From Bacillota bacterium (GTDB lineage Bacteria; Bacillota; Desulfotomaculia; Desulfotomaculales; Ammonificaceae): DNA of 64,000 nucleotides. The stretch covers positions 51,640 through 115,639 of the forward strand of contig JBFMBK010000009.1 in the NCBI GenBank assembly GCA_040755295.1. The letters are read 5' to 3'. The notes beneath the pieces were generated by a model. The model was not told where the DNA came from. It did no database searches and was given only the letters and a program-made list of their open reading frames with translations. Below are positions 33,705 to 43,830 of the stretch, one piece after another (position 1 is the stretch's first letter; each line of letters begins with the position of its first letter). Position numbers and translations under genes: made by a program.

Positions 33705-34781
33705 ATGGATAATTTCGCTTTCGTGATGCATCCGCTTAAGGTGGCGGACGTAGCGCGCAAGTACTCGTTTGCCCGCTATATTCCGGAGAAGATGCTGGAA
33801 GGCGCCTTTAAGTGGCTGCCGTCGATGAAAGTGGCGCACATCACCGGCGTGCGTTCGCCGCACGCCGAGGTTGAAGGATGGTTCGTCTCCTGTCCCTTGA
33901 CGGCAAGGCAGATTACGAGTCTGCCGCCGGACTACGTATTGAAAAAGATAATCGGGGCTGGAAAACTGGCCGAGCGGTTGGGCGCGAGGATACTCGGGCT
34001 CGGAGCCTTCACCAAGGTTGTCGGGGACGCGGGAGTAACCGTGGCGAAGGCGTTGAAAATACCGGTCACAACCGGGAACAGTTATACCGTGGCGACGGCG
34101 GTCGAAGGAACGAAAGAAGCGGCGCGGTTGATGGGGCACGACCTTAGTGAGGCCGCGGTGGCGGTTGTCGGGGCGACAGGGTCCATCGGGAGGGTCTGCG
34201 CCGAGCTATTGAGCCGCGAGACGAAGGACCTAACAATGGTCGGACGCGATGTCGGCAAACTCGAACTTATTGCGGACCGCATCCTTTACAAGACCGGACT
34301 TGCGGTAAAAATCTCAACCGACCTCAAGAAAACCCTTTTAGGGTCCGATATCGTTATTACAGTCACGAGTGCGATAGACAGCGTCATCGAACCCGAAGAC
34401 CTGAAACCCGGGGCCGTGGTGTGCGACGTGGCACGTCCCCGGGACGTTTCCCGCCGGGTGGCGGCCGAACGGCCGGACGTCCTGGTGATAGAGGGAGGGG
34501 TTGTCGCGGTTCCGGGAAACGTTAATTTTAATATTAATTTTGGATTTCCGCCCAAAACCTCTTACGCCTGTATGGCAGAAACCATGATCTTGGCTCTTGA
34601 GCGCCGCTACGAATCCTTTACATTAGGCCGGGAACTTTCCACCGAAAAGGTCGAAGAGATCGCGGCTCTGGCGAAGAAACACGGATTCGGTCTTGCCGGT
34701 TTTCGCAGCTTCGAAAAAGCCCTTGACGAAAAAGCCATCGAGAAGGTGAGGGAAGCGGCAAAGAAGGCGTTAAAGCCCTGA
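33705..34781 (+). CDS. Acyl-ACP reductase-like (AAR/COG5322) dehydrogenase
   Basis: A 358-aa protein that resembles cyanobacterial long-chain acyl-ACP reductase along its whole length: GLGAFTKVVGDAG, a TTGNSYTVATA block, the NAD(P) motif VVGATGSIGRVCAELL (about 153-168), then TSYACMAETMILALE. C289 in that last motif aligns with the acyl-carrying Cys294 of Synechococcus AAR. It would reduce a fatty acyl thioester to an aldehyde, or act as an amino-acid or shikimate-type dehydrogenase as older annotations say. GGAGG precedes the ATG. No aldehyde-deformylating oxygenase is nearby, as expected in an anaerobe. Confidence 0.78.
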   Translation: MDNFAFVMHPLKVADVARKYSFARYIPEKMLEGAFKWLPSMKVAHITGVRSPHAEVEGWFVSCPLTARQITSLPPDYVLKKIIGAGKLAERLGARILGLGAFTKVVGDAGVTVAKALKIPVTTGNSYTVATAVEGTKEAARLMGHDLSEAAVAVVGATGSIGRVCAELLSRETKDLTMVGRDVGKLELIADRILYKTGLAVKISTDLKKTLLGSDIVITVTSAIDSVIEPEDLKPGAVVCDVARPRDVSRRVAAERPDVLVIEGGVVAVPGNVNFNINFGFPPKTSYACMAETMILALERRYESFTLGRELSTEKVEEIAALAKKHGFGLAGFRSFEKALDEKAIEKVREAAKKALKP

Positions 34782-34906
34782 AAAGGCGGCTGGGGGCCGG
34801 TTGAACCGGATGCAAGGAGAATCTGGGACCGTTTTATTATTTGATGCTGGGAGATGGAAACGGCGATTAGTGCGGATTAAGATTTTCCCATGTAAAAAAG
34901 CCGTAC

Positions 34907-34936
34907 TTGACAAACTAAAAGCAGGCTTTTTATAAT
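34907..34936 (+). promoter_or_regulatory. Promoter of greA-lysS
   Basis: TTGACA (34907-34912), 18-bp spacer, TATAAT (34931-34936). It is partly overlapped by an AAAAAAGCC...GGCTTTTT inverted repeat, which could also act as a terminator of the upstream gene. The mRNA leader to greA is about 150 nt. Confidence 0.82.
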
Positions 34937-35097
34937 GATGCCCAAAGGTCAGGGAAGGCACTGTGCTGTTTTTTACGGACGCAGTGCTAAAGTTATTTTT
35001 ATCAGGTTATTCCCGGGCCGAATATTAAGAAACGCCGCGCATATATGGATATATTATATTGGTTCGAAGCAATTACGGTCGGCAAGGAGAAGATTTG

Positions 35098-35577
35098 ATG
35101 AGAGAAAAAGAAGTCATCCTTACTAGTGAGGGATTGCGAAAGCTGGAAGACGAGCTGGAAACCCTCAAGTCTGTCCGGCGTCGCGAAGTAGCGGAGCGGA
35201 TTAAGCAGGCGATCGAGTTTGGGGATATAACCGAAAACTCCGAGTACGAAGACGCCAAGAACGAGCAAGCCTTCCTCGAGGGACAGATCCTTACCCTTGA
35301 GAAGATGCTCCGTAATGCGCGTGTCATCGATTCGGCCGACGTAGGGACCGATGAGGTGAGTATCGGCGCTACCATCAAGTTGAAGGATCTATCCGACGGC
35401 GCGGAGTACGAATATAAAATTGTGGGTTCGGCGGAAGCTGATCCGGGGTCAATGAAGATTTCGAACGAATCGCCGGTGGGGCAGAGCGTCCTGGGGCGGC
35501 CTAAAGGAGCCGTCGTTGATGTTCAGGCTCCCGCCGGGACGCGAAAACTAATGATCCTTGATATTACAAAGAAGTAA
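35098..35577 (+). CDS. greA: Transcription elongation factor GreA
   Basis: Stimulates RNA cleavage by backtracked RNA polymerase. 159 aa: an N-terminal antiparallel coiled coil (about 5-75) with acidic tip residues in [17 protein letters not shown], and a C-terminal FKBP-like domain (about 80-157, VGSAEADP and ISNESPVGQ). ATG 35098 follows AAGGAGA; the frame is open from 35059 without a site. Followed by lysS. Confidence 0.96.
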   Translation: MREKEVILTSEGLRKLEDELETLKSVRRREVAERIKQAIEFGDITENSEYEDAKNEQAFLEGQILTLEKMLRNARVIDSADVGTDEVSIGATIKLKDLSDGAEYEYKIVGSAEADPGSMKISNESPVGQSVLGRPKGAVVDVQAPAGTRKLMILDITKK

Positions 35578-37074
<1,497 letters not shown>

Positions 37075-37188
37075 AACCCTTATTTTTTGCCCAAAACCAT
37101 CCCGTTTGTTATAAAACCTTATCCTTCAATAAATAACAGGCGGGCAGGATATCTTTACTTACATATTCCAAGGGTTACAAAAAAGCCC

Positions 37189-37216
37189 TTGACACCCCTC
37201 CATATTTCGATATAAT
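37189..37216 (+). promoter_or_regulatory. Promoter of the GAF regulator
   Basis: TTGACA (37189-37194), 16-bp spacer, TATAAT (37211-37216), 140 bp before the TTG start. Both boxes are perfect. Confidence 0.82.
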
Positions 37217-37356
37217 AATTCCCATATAATGTCGCATCTTGCCACACGTTAGAATATCATCGCAACCTACCAGCAATTCCATCAACCATCTTCTACAGCA
37301 ACATCCGACCAACCAACCAAGAAAGAAAAGATATAATCGCCATAAGGGGTGGGGTT

Positions 37357-37950
37357 TTGCCTGTTTTTCCGAAAGACCCGGGGCCCGTGGATTACGGTAT
37401 CTATCTCTGCTCTCCGGAGGAGTTGAAAGCCTCTTACGACCGCTGTCGCGCCTTGCAGGTGCCGGTCGAGCTCGATAAGCCGCAGAGAATTCTCCCGAAG
37501 ATTGAACTTGCCAGTCGACTGGCGGCGAATTCACTGCTTCTTGTCGCTGTGGAACGCGTAATCACCCCGCATCATTATACAGGACCGCAAAATGACCACA
37601 TCTATATCCTGTGCGACCGGGAATTGGTAGCGCTGAAGATCTTTGCATCGCCGGAGGTTTTAACCGCCGCCGATGATGCCGATATCAAGCCCGGAACCGT
37701 TTTCGCTAAGGAGAGTTGCGGTACCAACGCCCTAGCTCTGGCGAAAGAATATGACCGCCTTGTGGCCGTTAGAGGAGAACAACATTACTGCGCGCTTTTC
37801 AAAGACTGGTGGTGCGTCGCCGGCCCGGTGAAAGACCCCGACGGCAATACTTTAGGGTATTTTAACATCTCGATGCACGCGGAAAAAGAACTCGGTTGCA
37901 CTGTGGCGTTTCTGGAAAATCTGCTCAATTCGATAAAAGAGAATTCTTAG
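37357..37950 (+). CDS. GAF-domain regulator, N-terminal part
   Basis: A 197-aa GAF-like sensory domain resembling the input domain of AcoR-type activators (SCGTNALALAKEYDRLVAVRG then WWCVAGPVKDPDGNTLGYFN). TTG start with AAGGGGTGGGG. It stops at 37950 while a LuxR-type DNA-binding domain follows in another frame and overlaps its last 55 bp. The two were probably one regulator of about 280 aa, split by a frameshift near 37930. Confidence 0.75.
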   Translation: MPVFPKDPGPVDYGIYLCSPEELKASYDRCRALQVPVELDKPQRILPKIELASRLAANSLLLVAVERVITPHHYTGPQNDHIYILCDRELVALKIFASPEVLTAADDADIKPGTVFAKESCGTNALALAKEYDRLVAVRGEQHYCALFKDWWCVAGPVKDPDGNTLGYFNISMHAEKELGCTVAFLENLLNSIKENS

Positions 37951-38198
37951 ACCTTCAGGGGACCGACGCCGGTGCCTCCCTGTTACCGGTCTTACCCCGG
38001 AAGGCGGAGCAGGAACTTACCCCACGCCAGAAAGGAGTGCTGCAACTCAAACTATTAGGGCTCCAGAACGAAGAAATCGCGGCCGAGCTTTCTCTGAGCA
38101 TCCTCACGGTTGAAACACACTGCAGAAATATTTACGGCAGGCTCGGTGTCGGAAATCTTGTGGAATTACTGCGAAAGTTCCGGACAGTAGATTCTTAA
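37896..38198 (+). pseudogene. LuxR-type HTH, C-terminal part of split regulator
   Basis: A GerE/LuxR helix-turn-helix (ELTPRQKGVLQLKLLGLQNE then LSLSILTVETHCRNIYGRLG) in the -1 frame relative to the GAF part. It has no good start of its own. Options are a genuine frameshift mutation, a sequencing error, or programmed slippage at the A-rich stretch near 37936. Without the shift, the DNA-binding domain would not be attached to its sensor. Confidence 0.65.
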
Positions 38199-38285
38199 CC
38201 TCGTCGCCGTAGTTTTATCTCCAATTACCTGACTACAGGAACAAAAATATCTGATTTTGAGCAGAAAGATACCTGCTGGCAGGTA

Positions 38286-38315
38286 TTGACTAAGCATACT
38301 TTGCCAAATTAAGCT
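38286..38315 (+). promoter_or_regulatory. Probable promoter of the metzincin operon
   Basis: TTGACT (38286-38291), 18-bp spacer, TAAGCT (38310-38315). The -10 box is weak. Transcription from here would include the entire structured leader that follows. Confidence 0.5.
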
Positions 38316-38330
38316 ATGCTTTAAATAGCG

Positions 38331-38520
38331 TTTCGGGATGAGTAGGATATTTTACCGAAAGGGGGTGGAAAGCATCTGCTGTATAACAGAGAGAATAAGG
38401 TGGGATCCCTCCGGTCAACCGCCTCGCAAATGGGAGACAGGGGAAGATCCGCCCTTACCCTCATAGTCATTGTACAACTGAGGGATGGTGATTTTCAAGT
38501 AATGCCGCCTTCTCCGCTCG
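38331..38520 (+). ncRNA. Unclassified structured 5' leader
   Basis: About 190 nt with several helices: TTTCGG (38331-38336) with CCGAAA (38355-38360), AAGGTGGGATC (38397-38407) with GATCCGCCCTT (38446-38456) enclosing smaller hairpins, and CCCTCA (38458-38463) with TGAGGG (38479-38484). The unpaired purine-rich stretches (GCAAATGGGAGACAGGGGAA) resemble a ligand-binding RNA. It does not match the riboswitch consensus sequences I can recall. It lies 115 nt upstream of the metzincin gene. Confidence 0.5.
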
Positions 38521-38634
38521 GAATCTAAAAAGAGAGGAGGAGGGCTTAAGCAAACATGCAGACTCGATTGAAAAAAGGTTAACTTCGAAAGAGAGAAGTG
38601 AAATTTTCACGCCATATCAAGAGGAGGGTAAACT

Positions 38635-39417
38635 ATGATAGGCTTAAAAAGGTTGTTCTCGCTTCTAATGGTACTGGCATTATCGTTTGTGATGCCGCTC
38701 ACCGCTTTTGCTGATCCAGCAAAAACTGTGACCACCTTGACATATGAAGATAAAGCTGAAATGACCGGCGTAACCAACAAAGATAAGGCTGATAAACATG
38801 CTGGTGAGTTATGTACAGGACTTGAACTCCAGCCGTTAGAAGAAGATTTAAAAGCGGACACGGCGCCAATAGTGCCCATTCCTGACGAAGGCGACAAAAT
38901 AACAGCCGCATTAACCATCTATACTTGCTGGGTGAAGGCCGCCTGTGACGAGGAATGGCGAGCTAATTATGGCAGCAGCTGGCAAACCGCGGCTAACAAC
39001 GCGGTTGAAACTGCCGATAATAACCTTTATACTCAGTTCGGTATCAACCTGTATGTATGGACCTATTACAGTTGGGATTCGAGAGATGACACAAGAGTTC
39101 TCAAATATCTTTTCAATGAGCTAAAAGATGAAGTGCTTCCCGGTAATGGTGATACCGTATATGGTTATACTTGGCAACCGGTCGAGATGAGTTATTGGGG
39201 TTGGGGTGACGTACTTGGGACCCATGTTATCGTAAGGAGATACGGGGGGAGTGAGACTGTTAATTGGAAGATAACCCGCCATGAGACCGGGCACATTTAC
39301 GGGTGCCAAGATCATACAGGTGACGCTGCTTGTATCATGGATGATCCATGGGCTTACCCGGATAGTTGGTGCGGCATGCATTGGGATAAGATGTGGGCGA
39401 ATAGGGCCAGATTTTAA
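38635..39417 (+). CDS. Secreted metzincin-like zinc protease
   Basis: A 260-aa exported protein: signal peptide (about 1-26, ending TAFA), a propeptide-like acidic region (27-95), then a catalytic domain with HETGHIYGCQDH (H216, E217, H220, G223) and a Met-turn IMDD (M235). Third metal ligand would be D226 (as in snapalysins, HExxHxxGxxD) or the adjacent H227. Several Cys and Trp residues surround the site. The gene is more AT-rich than its neighbours and its leader is structured. Substrate unknown. AGGAGGG precedes the ATG. Confidence 0.75.
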   Translation: MIGLKRLFSLLMVLALSFVMPLTAFADPAKTVTTLTYEDKAEMTGVTNKDKADKHAGELCTGLELQPLEEDLKADTAPIVPIPDEGDKITAALTIYTCWVKAACDEEWRANYGSSWQTAANNAVETADNNLYTQFGINLYVWTYYSWDSRDDTRVLKYLFNELKDEVLPGNGDTVYGYTWQPVEMSYWGWGDVLGTHVIVRRYGGSETVNWKITRHETGHIYGCQDHTGDAACIMDDPWAYPDSWCGMHWDKMWANRARF

Positions 39418-39447
39418 CCGACTGGTGAATAAGGGAGGCAGGCAGTA

Positions 39448-40656
39448 ATGTCAAGGAAAGGAAAGCTGATTATTATCTTAACGGCGTGCGTGCTTACTCT
39501 GGGCCTGGTGGCGGCATTCCTGAACTTTTATGGGCATTCAGCAAAGCAGGGGTCTAAGATCAGTGCCAGCCCGGGGCCGTACGTCCAATTCAAAGGGCTT
39601 GCTTATTTCATAGGTGGACAGCCTGCCTCCAAATTTGCCGTTAAAGACTTAGATAATCTACCGGATTCTCCCGAAGCATACGGCTTGAGCTTGGCGGACC
39701 TTGAGTATACCGATAAGGTTCTTCAATTTCATAGAGATACAAATAATCTTGACTTCGCTGATGCTCAGGTTTATCTGCCAAAGGACGGCAAAGGCGAGTT
39801 TATCATGCTCGAGCTATCAGGCCATCTGAAAGGATGGGTTCCCCTGGGCTTAGCGAGAATGAACTACAAAGGAAAAACCTATGTATTAGCCGTTGAATCT
39901 GCTGAGACAACTTGGCCGAGAACAGACAACATCACCTTGGCCGATTTAGAACCTACCGGCGACCGGATCTATAACGGAGAAGGTGATGACATTTACGAAG
40001 GTGATGACATTTACAGTGAGGTTTATCGCAGTAAAGACCCGAAGGATGAAAGCATTTACCTTGGCCCGCTAAGAGGCGCTGAGCAAATTGGCGGCGGTAA
40101 TCCTTACTTCACGAAGTGGATAATGCTTGAGGAGGCGCTTAAGAGATTTGCTGATTCCACAAATGCCAACAAAGAAGCAAATGGTATTGTGGCGTGGGTG
40201 AACGGAGAGGTCGTCTATGAGGAGGAACTGAATGAGCAGGAGGCGGAGGTTAAAAGACAAACCCATGGAAAGCCTTTGGGTGAAGAAGCACTGTTTAATA
40301 AAGCCCTCGATCAATTAATAGTAAGAAAAGTTCTTCTTCAGGAGGCCGGGAGGAGAAAGATATCCGTAAGCCCGCAGGAGGTTTCTCAGGGAATAGGAAC
40401 AATGAACAAGGCTTATCCTGGGATAGAAGAAAAGATGGATCTCGATTCAAAAACACTTACAAAAAGGACTCGCGAATGGATGACCTTTCAGAAACTTAGA
40501 GCAGACGTTATTGCAGAAATGGATTGGGAGCTGAAAAATAAGCACGTCCACGAAGAAGAATCTCTCGACCAGATTCAAGACCGTGCGTTTCAAGCTTGGG
40601 TAGAAGGGCTTAAGCAGAAAGCTATAGTTAGAAGAAACCTTGATTTGGGTCTGTAA
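39448..40656 (+). CDS. Membrane-anchored SurA-N-like protein
   Basis: A 402-aa protein with an N-terminal anchor (about 6-25). The front half (about 45-220) is an unrecognised beta-rich domain with a tandem DDIYEGDDIY duplication. The back half (about 245-395) resembles the SurA/PrsA N-terminal chaperone fold (VNGEVVYEEELNEQEAEV, then LFNKALDQLIVRKVLLQEAG), but no parvulin domain follows. Located 30 bp after the metzincin in the same operon, so it may help that protease fold or anchor. Confidence 0.65.
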   Translation: MSRKGKLIIILTACVLTLGLVAAFLNFYGHSAKQGSKISASPGPYVQFKGLAYFIGGQPASKFAVKDLDNLPDSPEAYGLSLADLEYTDKVLQFHRDTNNLDFADAQVYLPKDGKGEFIMLELSGHLKGWVPLGLARMNYKGKTYVLAVESAETTWPRTDNITLADLEPTGDRIYNGEGDDIYEGDDIYSEVYRSKDPKDESIYLGPLRGAEQIGGGNPYFTKWIMLEEALKRFADSTNANKEANGIVAWVNGEVVYEEELNEQEAEVKRQTHGKPLGEEALFNKALDQLIVRKVLLQEAGRRKISVSPQEVSQGIGTMNKAYPGIEEKMDLDSKTLTKRTREWMTFQKLRADVIAEMDWELKNKHVHEEESLDQIQDRAFQAWVEGLKQKAIVRRNLDLGL

Positions 40657-40690
40657 GTGTTCCCTTATTTGAACCCGGTAACAGGACTAA

Positions 40691-40729
40691 TTCCTGGCGC
40701 TGTATGCCAAGGGGGCTCAGCGCCAGGAA
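40691..40729. terminator. Hairpin between convergent genes
   Basis: Perfect 12-bp inverted repeat TTCCTGGCGCTG/CAGCGCCAGGAA with a 15-nt loop. It separates the SurA-like gene from the convergent GerMN gene. No strong U-tract on either side. Confidence 0.6.
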
Positions 40730-40805
40730 AATCGAGGATCAACTCAAAAATACAGAACCTACATCGGCAACTTCAATGAATGTTTCAATTCCAACCTCCA
40801 ACCTC

Positions 40806-41402
40806 TCACTTCTCCTTCACCAGGTCCCAACGCGGGTCCACCGGTCCGGTAAGGTCGATATGGCCGGCAAGGCTTTCCAGCTTTTTGCCTTCAATCAGGA
40901 ACTGGACCTTGTCGATGCCTTCAATCTTGGCCAGTGAGTTTGCCACCGAGTATATCGTCATGGTTTCACCCGCTGAACCGCCCCAGTGTTTTGTCTGCAG
41001 TTCCTTGGAGAAGTTCACGTAAGCGACCCTGTCAACCACCTGAACGGAAATCAACTTCGTAGAATCAGGTATCGTCCCGGTGAGTTCGGAATTCCGGGGG
41101 CCTTCGATCAGTTGGTCTACAATGATCTCTTCGATCGTCTGGTTTCCCTTCGCCACCTCACGCGTTTCGGGAATCAGGTACATCGCCTGATTGTCGCCGA
41201 AATAAAGGGTGACCCTTTCCTTCGTTTCCTTCGGCTCGGCGCTGATCTCCGGCGTTCCGTTTTCGATAGTCTGCCGGGGGCTTCCGATATCCGGTTTCGC
41301 TTCCGGCTTCTTGCCGCAACCGCCGGCTGACACGGTGAGAGATAATAGCGCTAACAAGGCAAAACCGACCAATGTGTTACGCTTTAAGCTTTTCAGGAAC
41401 AT
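40806..41402 (-). CDS. GerMN-domain lipoprotein
   Basis: A 198-aa lipoprotein: lipobox ending at C29 (SAGGC), a linker (30-60), then one GerMN domain (about 63-190; VTLYFGDNQAMYLIPETREV, LIEGPRNSELTGTIPDSTKL, VAYVNFSKEL). GerM is a sporulation/germination protein of Bacillus, and GerMN lipoproteins also occur beside two-component systems. Just downstream of the kinase gene on the same strand (84 bp), so it may be part of that operon. Confidence 0.85.
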   Translation of the reverse strand: MFLKSLKRNTLVGFALLALLSLTVSAGGCGKKPEAKPDIGSPRQTIENGTPEISAEPKETKERVTLYFGDNQAMYLIPETREVAKGNQTIEEIIVDQLIEGPRNSELTGTIPDSTKLISVQVVDRVAYVNFSKELQTKHWGGSAGETMTIYSVANSLAKIEGIDKVQFLIEGKKLESLAGHIDLTGPVDPRWDLVKEK

Positions 41403-41486
41403 GATTAAGACCTCCGTATCTAATTTTTGGCTGCAGCCCTTAAGATAATTATAAGACGGAATTATTACAGCGCGATAAAACGACTG

Positions 41487-42890
41487 TTACGGTATTGTTA
41501 CACCCGGCAGGTTTATGGTAAAGGTGGTTCCCTTACCGGGGGTGCTGTCCGGCACTATTCCGCCGCCCATACGCTCTACCGCCCGCTTTACAATGGCCAG
41601 TCCCAGCCCCGTTCCTCCGGTTTCTCTGGAGCGCGCCCTGTCAACCCTGTAAAAACGATCAAATACCTGTGGCAGGTCTTCCCGAGCGATGCCTACCCCG
41701 GTATCCCGCACCGTAACGGTAAGATTTTTCGCGTCGACGCCGGCCGTAATCGCAACCTCGCCCCCGGGCGGTGTGTAACGAAGGGCGTTGTCCATAAGGT
41801 TCACGAGCACCAGGGTCAACAGGTCCGCGTTCACCGGCCACTTCAACTCCCGGTCAGCCCAAATGCGTATGGTGATGCCCCGGTTGAGGGCCCTCGCGCC
41901 GAGAATGGCTCCCACATGCTCTATTAATCCCCGGATGTTTTCTTCCTTGCGGGACAAGGGACGGGTATCGCCTTCAAGACGGGCCATTTCCAACATATCG
42001 TTTACCAGACGGGTCAGTCTGTCGACTTCCGTATCTATGTCGCGGAGGAACTCGCGGTAAACGGTCACGTCTTCCTCCCGCCCGTCGATGAGCGATTGGG
42101 AAAGCGCCTTGATCGAGCTTAAAGGAGACTTCAGTTCGTGCGAGGCGTTGGACAGGAATTCGCGCCGCACCCTGTCCAGGCGCGCGAGTTCCGTGCTCAT
42201 GTTGTTGAAAGCGGCGCCGAGTTCCCCGATCTCATCCCCGCGACGCACCGGTACGAGCGAACCGAGTCGCCCTCCGGCCATACGCTGCGCCGCCCGTCTC
42301 AGCTCGTTGATCGGCTTGGTGAGCAGACCGGCGAGAATGAGGCTCAATATAGCCGCGAGTAAACCGCTGCCGACAGAAACCACCGCCATCCGGCCTCGTA
42401 TCTGGTTAAGGGCGGCGTAAACATCCCCGAGCCCGGCTACGACCACGACCGCCCCCGACGCCCCATCCTCCCCGGTTACGGGAACGGCCGCATAAAGGAC
42501 GCGTTCCCCGTCGGTGAGGACGTGAGCGGCGGCGGCGCTTCGGCCCTTCAGGGCCGCTTGTACCTCGGAGTGCCGGAGAAGACTGCCCTTAAGCCGGGCT
42601 TCGTCAAAGGAATCTACAATAACCCGGCCTTTGCTGTCTACGATTAATATTCTTGCTCCCATCTGGTCGCTGAACCGGCGGGCAAGATGGTATGCGTTCC
42701 GGTCCGCCCGCAGGACGGTGTTTCCCCCAGTGGACGCGATAATGTTGGCGTCACCCAGGAAGGTTGCGCGGCGGGTCTGCAGATATCCCTGTTCGAGGGT
42801 GCGCAGCACAAATAAATTGGTACCGGTTAGAATGGCGATAATAACGATGAAATAAGTTCCGGCGAGTTTCCAGCGAATGCTCAGACGCAC
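41487..42890 (-). CDS. Membrane sensor histidine kinase (PhoR/ResE-like)
   Basis: 467 aa: TM1 about 9-29, extracytoplasmic PAS-like/sCache region (30-160), TM2 about 165-190, HAMP (190-240), HisKA with H251 in NASHELKSPLSSIKALSQS, and HATPase_c with NLMDNALRYTPPG, VRDTGVGI and GGTGLGLAIVKRAV. All motifs are intact. The regulator gene ends 4 bp upstream, so the pair is an operon. Signal unknown. Confidence 0.93.
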   Translation of the reverse strand: MRLSIRWKLAGTYFIVIIAILTGTNLFVLRTLEQGYLQTRRATFLGDANIIASTGGNTVLRADRNAYHLARRFSDQMGARILIVDSKGRVIVDSFDEARLKGSLLRHSEVQAALKGRSAAAAHVLTDGERVLYAAVPVTGEDGASGAVVVVAGLGDVYAALNQIRGRMAVVSVGSGLLAAILSLILAGLLTKPINELRRAAQRMAGGRLGSLVPVRRGDEIGELGAAFNNMSTELARLDRVRREFLSNASHELKSPLSSIKALSQSLIDGREEDVTVYREFLRDIDTEVDRLTRLVNDMLEMARLEGDTRPLSRKEENIRGLIEHVGAILGARALNRGITIRIWADRELKWPVNADLLTLVLVNLMDNALRYTPPGGEVAITAGVDAKNLTVTVRDTGVGIAREDLPQVFDRFYRVDRARSRETGGTGLGLAIVKRAVERMGGGIVPDSTPGKGTTFTINLPGVTIP

Positions 42891-42894
42891 GACG

Positions 42895-43575
42895 TTACTC
42901 CTGAAAGAAGTAGCCGGCGCCCCGCCGGGTTAAAATCCAGCGCGGGTTGGCGGCGTCCGGCTCCATCTTTTCGCGGATACGGCGGACGTAAACGTCTATG
43001 GTCCTCGGGTCGGTGTAGGGCGATCCCCATACCTGTTCAAGCAGGACCTCACGTGTGAACACCCGGCCGGGGTGCATGGCAAGGGTGGACAGGAGGTTGA
43101 ACTCCGTGGCCGTCAACTCCACCTGGGCCGAACCGACGGTAACGCTCCGGCGGGGAATGTCAATCTTCAGCTCGCCGAATTCCAGGACCGCGCCGGCCGG
43201 CTCCAAAACGTGGTGAGTCGTGCGGCGCAGGACGGCTTTGACCCGGGCGATAAGTTCCCTGGTGTTGAAAGGCTTGGCGAGGTAATCGTCGGCGCCGAGT
43301 TCGAGGCCCACTATTTTATCCGTGTCTTCTCCCCGGGCGGTCAGCATGATTATCGGGATGCTCCAGCGGTTTCTGATGCGGCGGCAGACTTCCAGGCCGT
43401 CGATTTTCGGCAGCATGATATCAAGTATCACCAGGTCGATTCGCGTTCCTTGTAAAACCTTTAAAGCCTCCTCGCCGTCGTAGGCCGTGGTCACCGTAAA
43501 CCCGTTTTCCTCAAGGCTGTATTTCAGGCCCTTGACGAGTAAACGCTCGTCGTCCACTATCATAACTAAAGGCAA
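42895..43575 (-). CDS. OmpR/PhoB-family response regulator
   Basis: 226 aa. Receiver domain with phospho-acceptor D52 (VILDIMLPKIDG), LTARGEDTDK and AKPFNTREL. Winged helix (about 130-225) ending GRVFTREVLLEQVWG, VDVYVRRIREKM and RRGAGYFFQE. First gene of the kinase operon, with AGGTGG before its ATG and a TATAAT-like box about 45 bp further upstream. Confidence 0.93.
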   Translation of the reverse strand: MPLVMIVDDERLLVKGLKYSLEENGFTVTTAYDGEEALKVLQGTRIDLVILDIMLPKIDGLEVCRRIRNRWSIPIIMLTARGEDTDKIVGLELGADDYLAKPFNTRELIARVKAVLRRTTHHVLEPAGAVLEFGELKIDIPRRSVTVGSAQVELTATEFNLLSTLAMHPGRVFTREVLLEQVWGSPYTDPRTIDVYVRRIREKMEPDAANPRWILTRRGAGYFFQE

Positions 43576-43830
43576 GGATCCACCTCCGGATGGCTGGTGT
43601 TTAAGTTATTATAACAGGACAAGTGGAATTGTGCAGACGGAGAGCAGGACGGAGGATTACGGGAGATGATGTCAGGCGCCCTGCCGGGCAAGCTGGAACC
43701 CCGCCTGACGAAGATTGCCGGTGAAAACCGCGGTCATAAGCAATGTGTAAAAAGGAAAAGATCGCAGGGCTGGCGAAAGAAACCTAAAAAGGCCGAAGAA
43801 TTGAAGCGGCGAGAATGGAGCTGAAACAGC

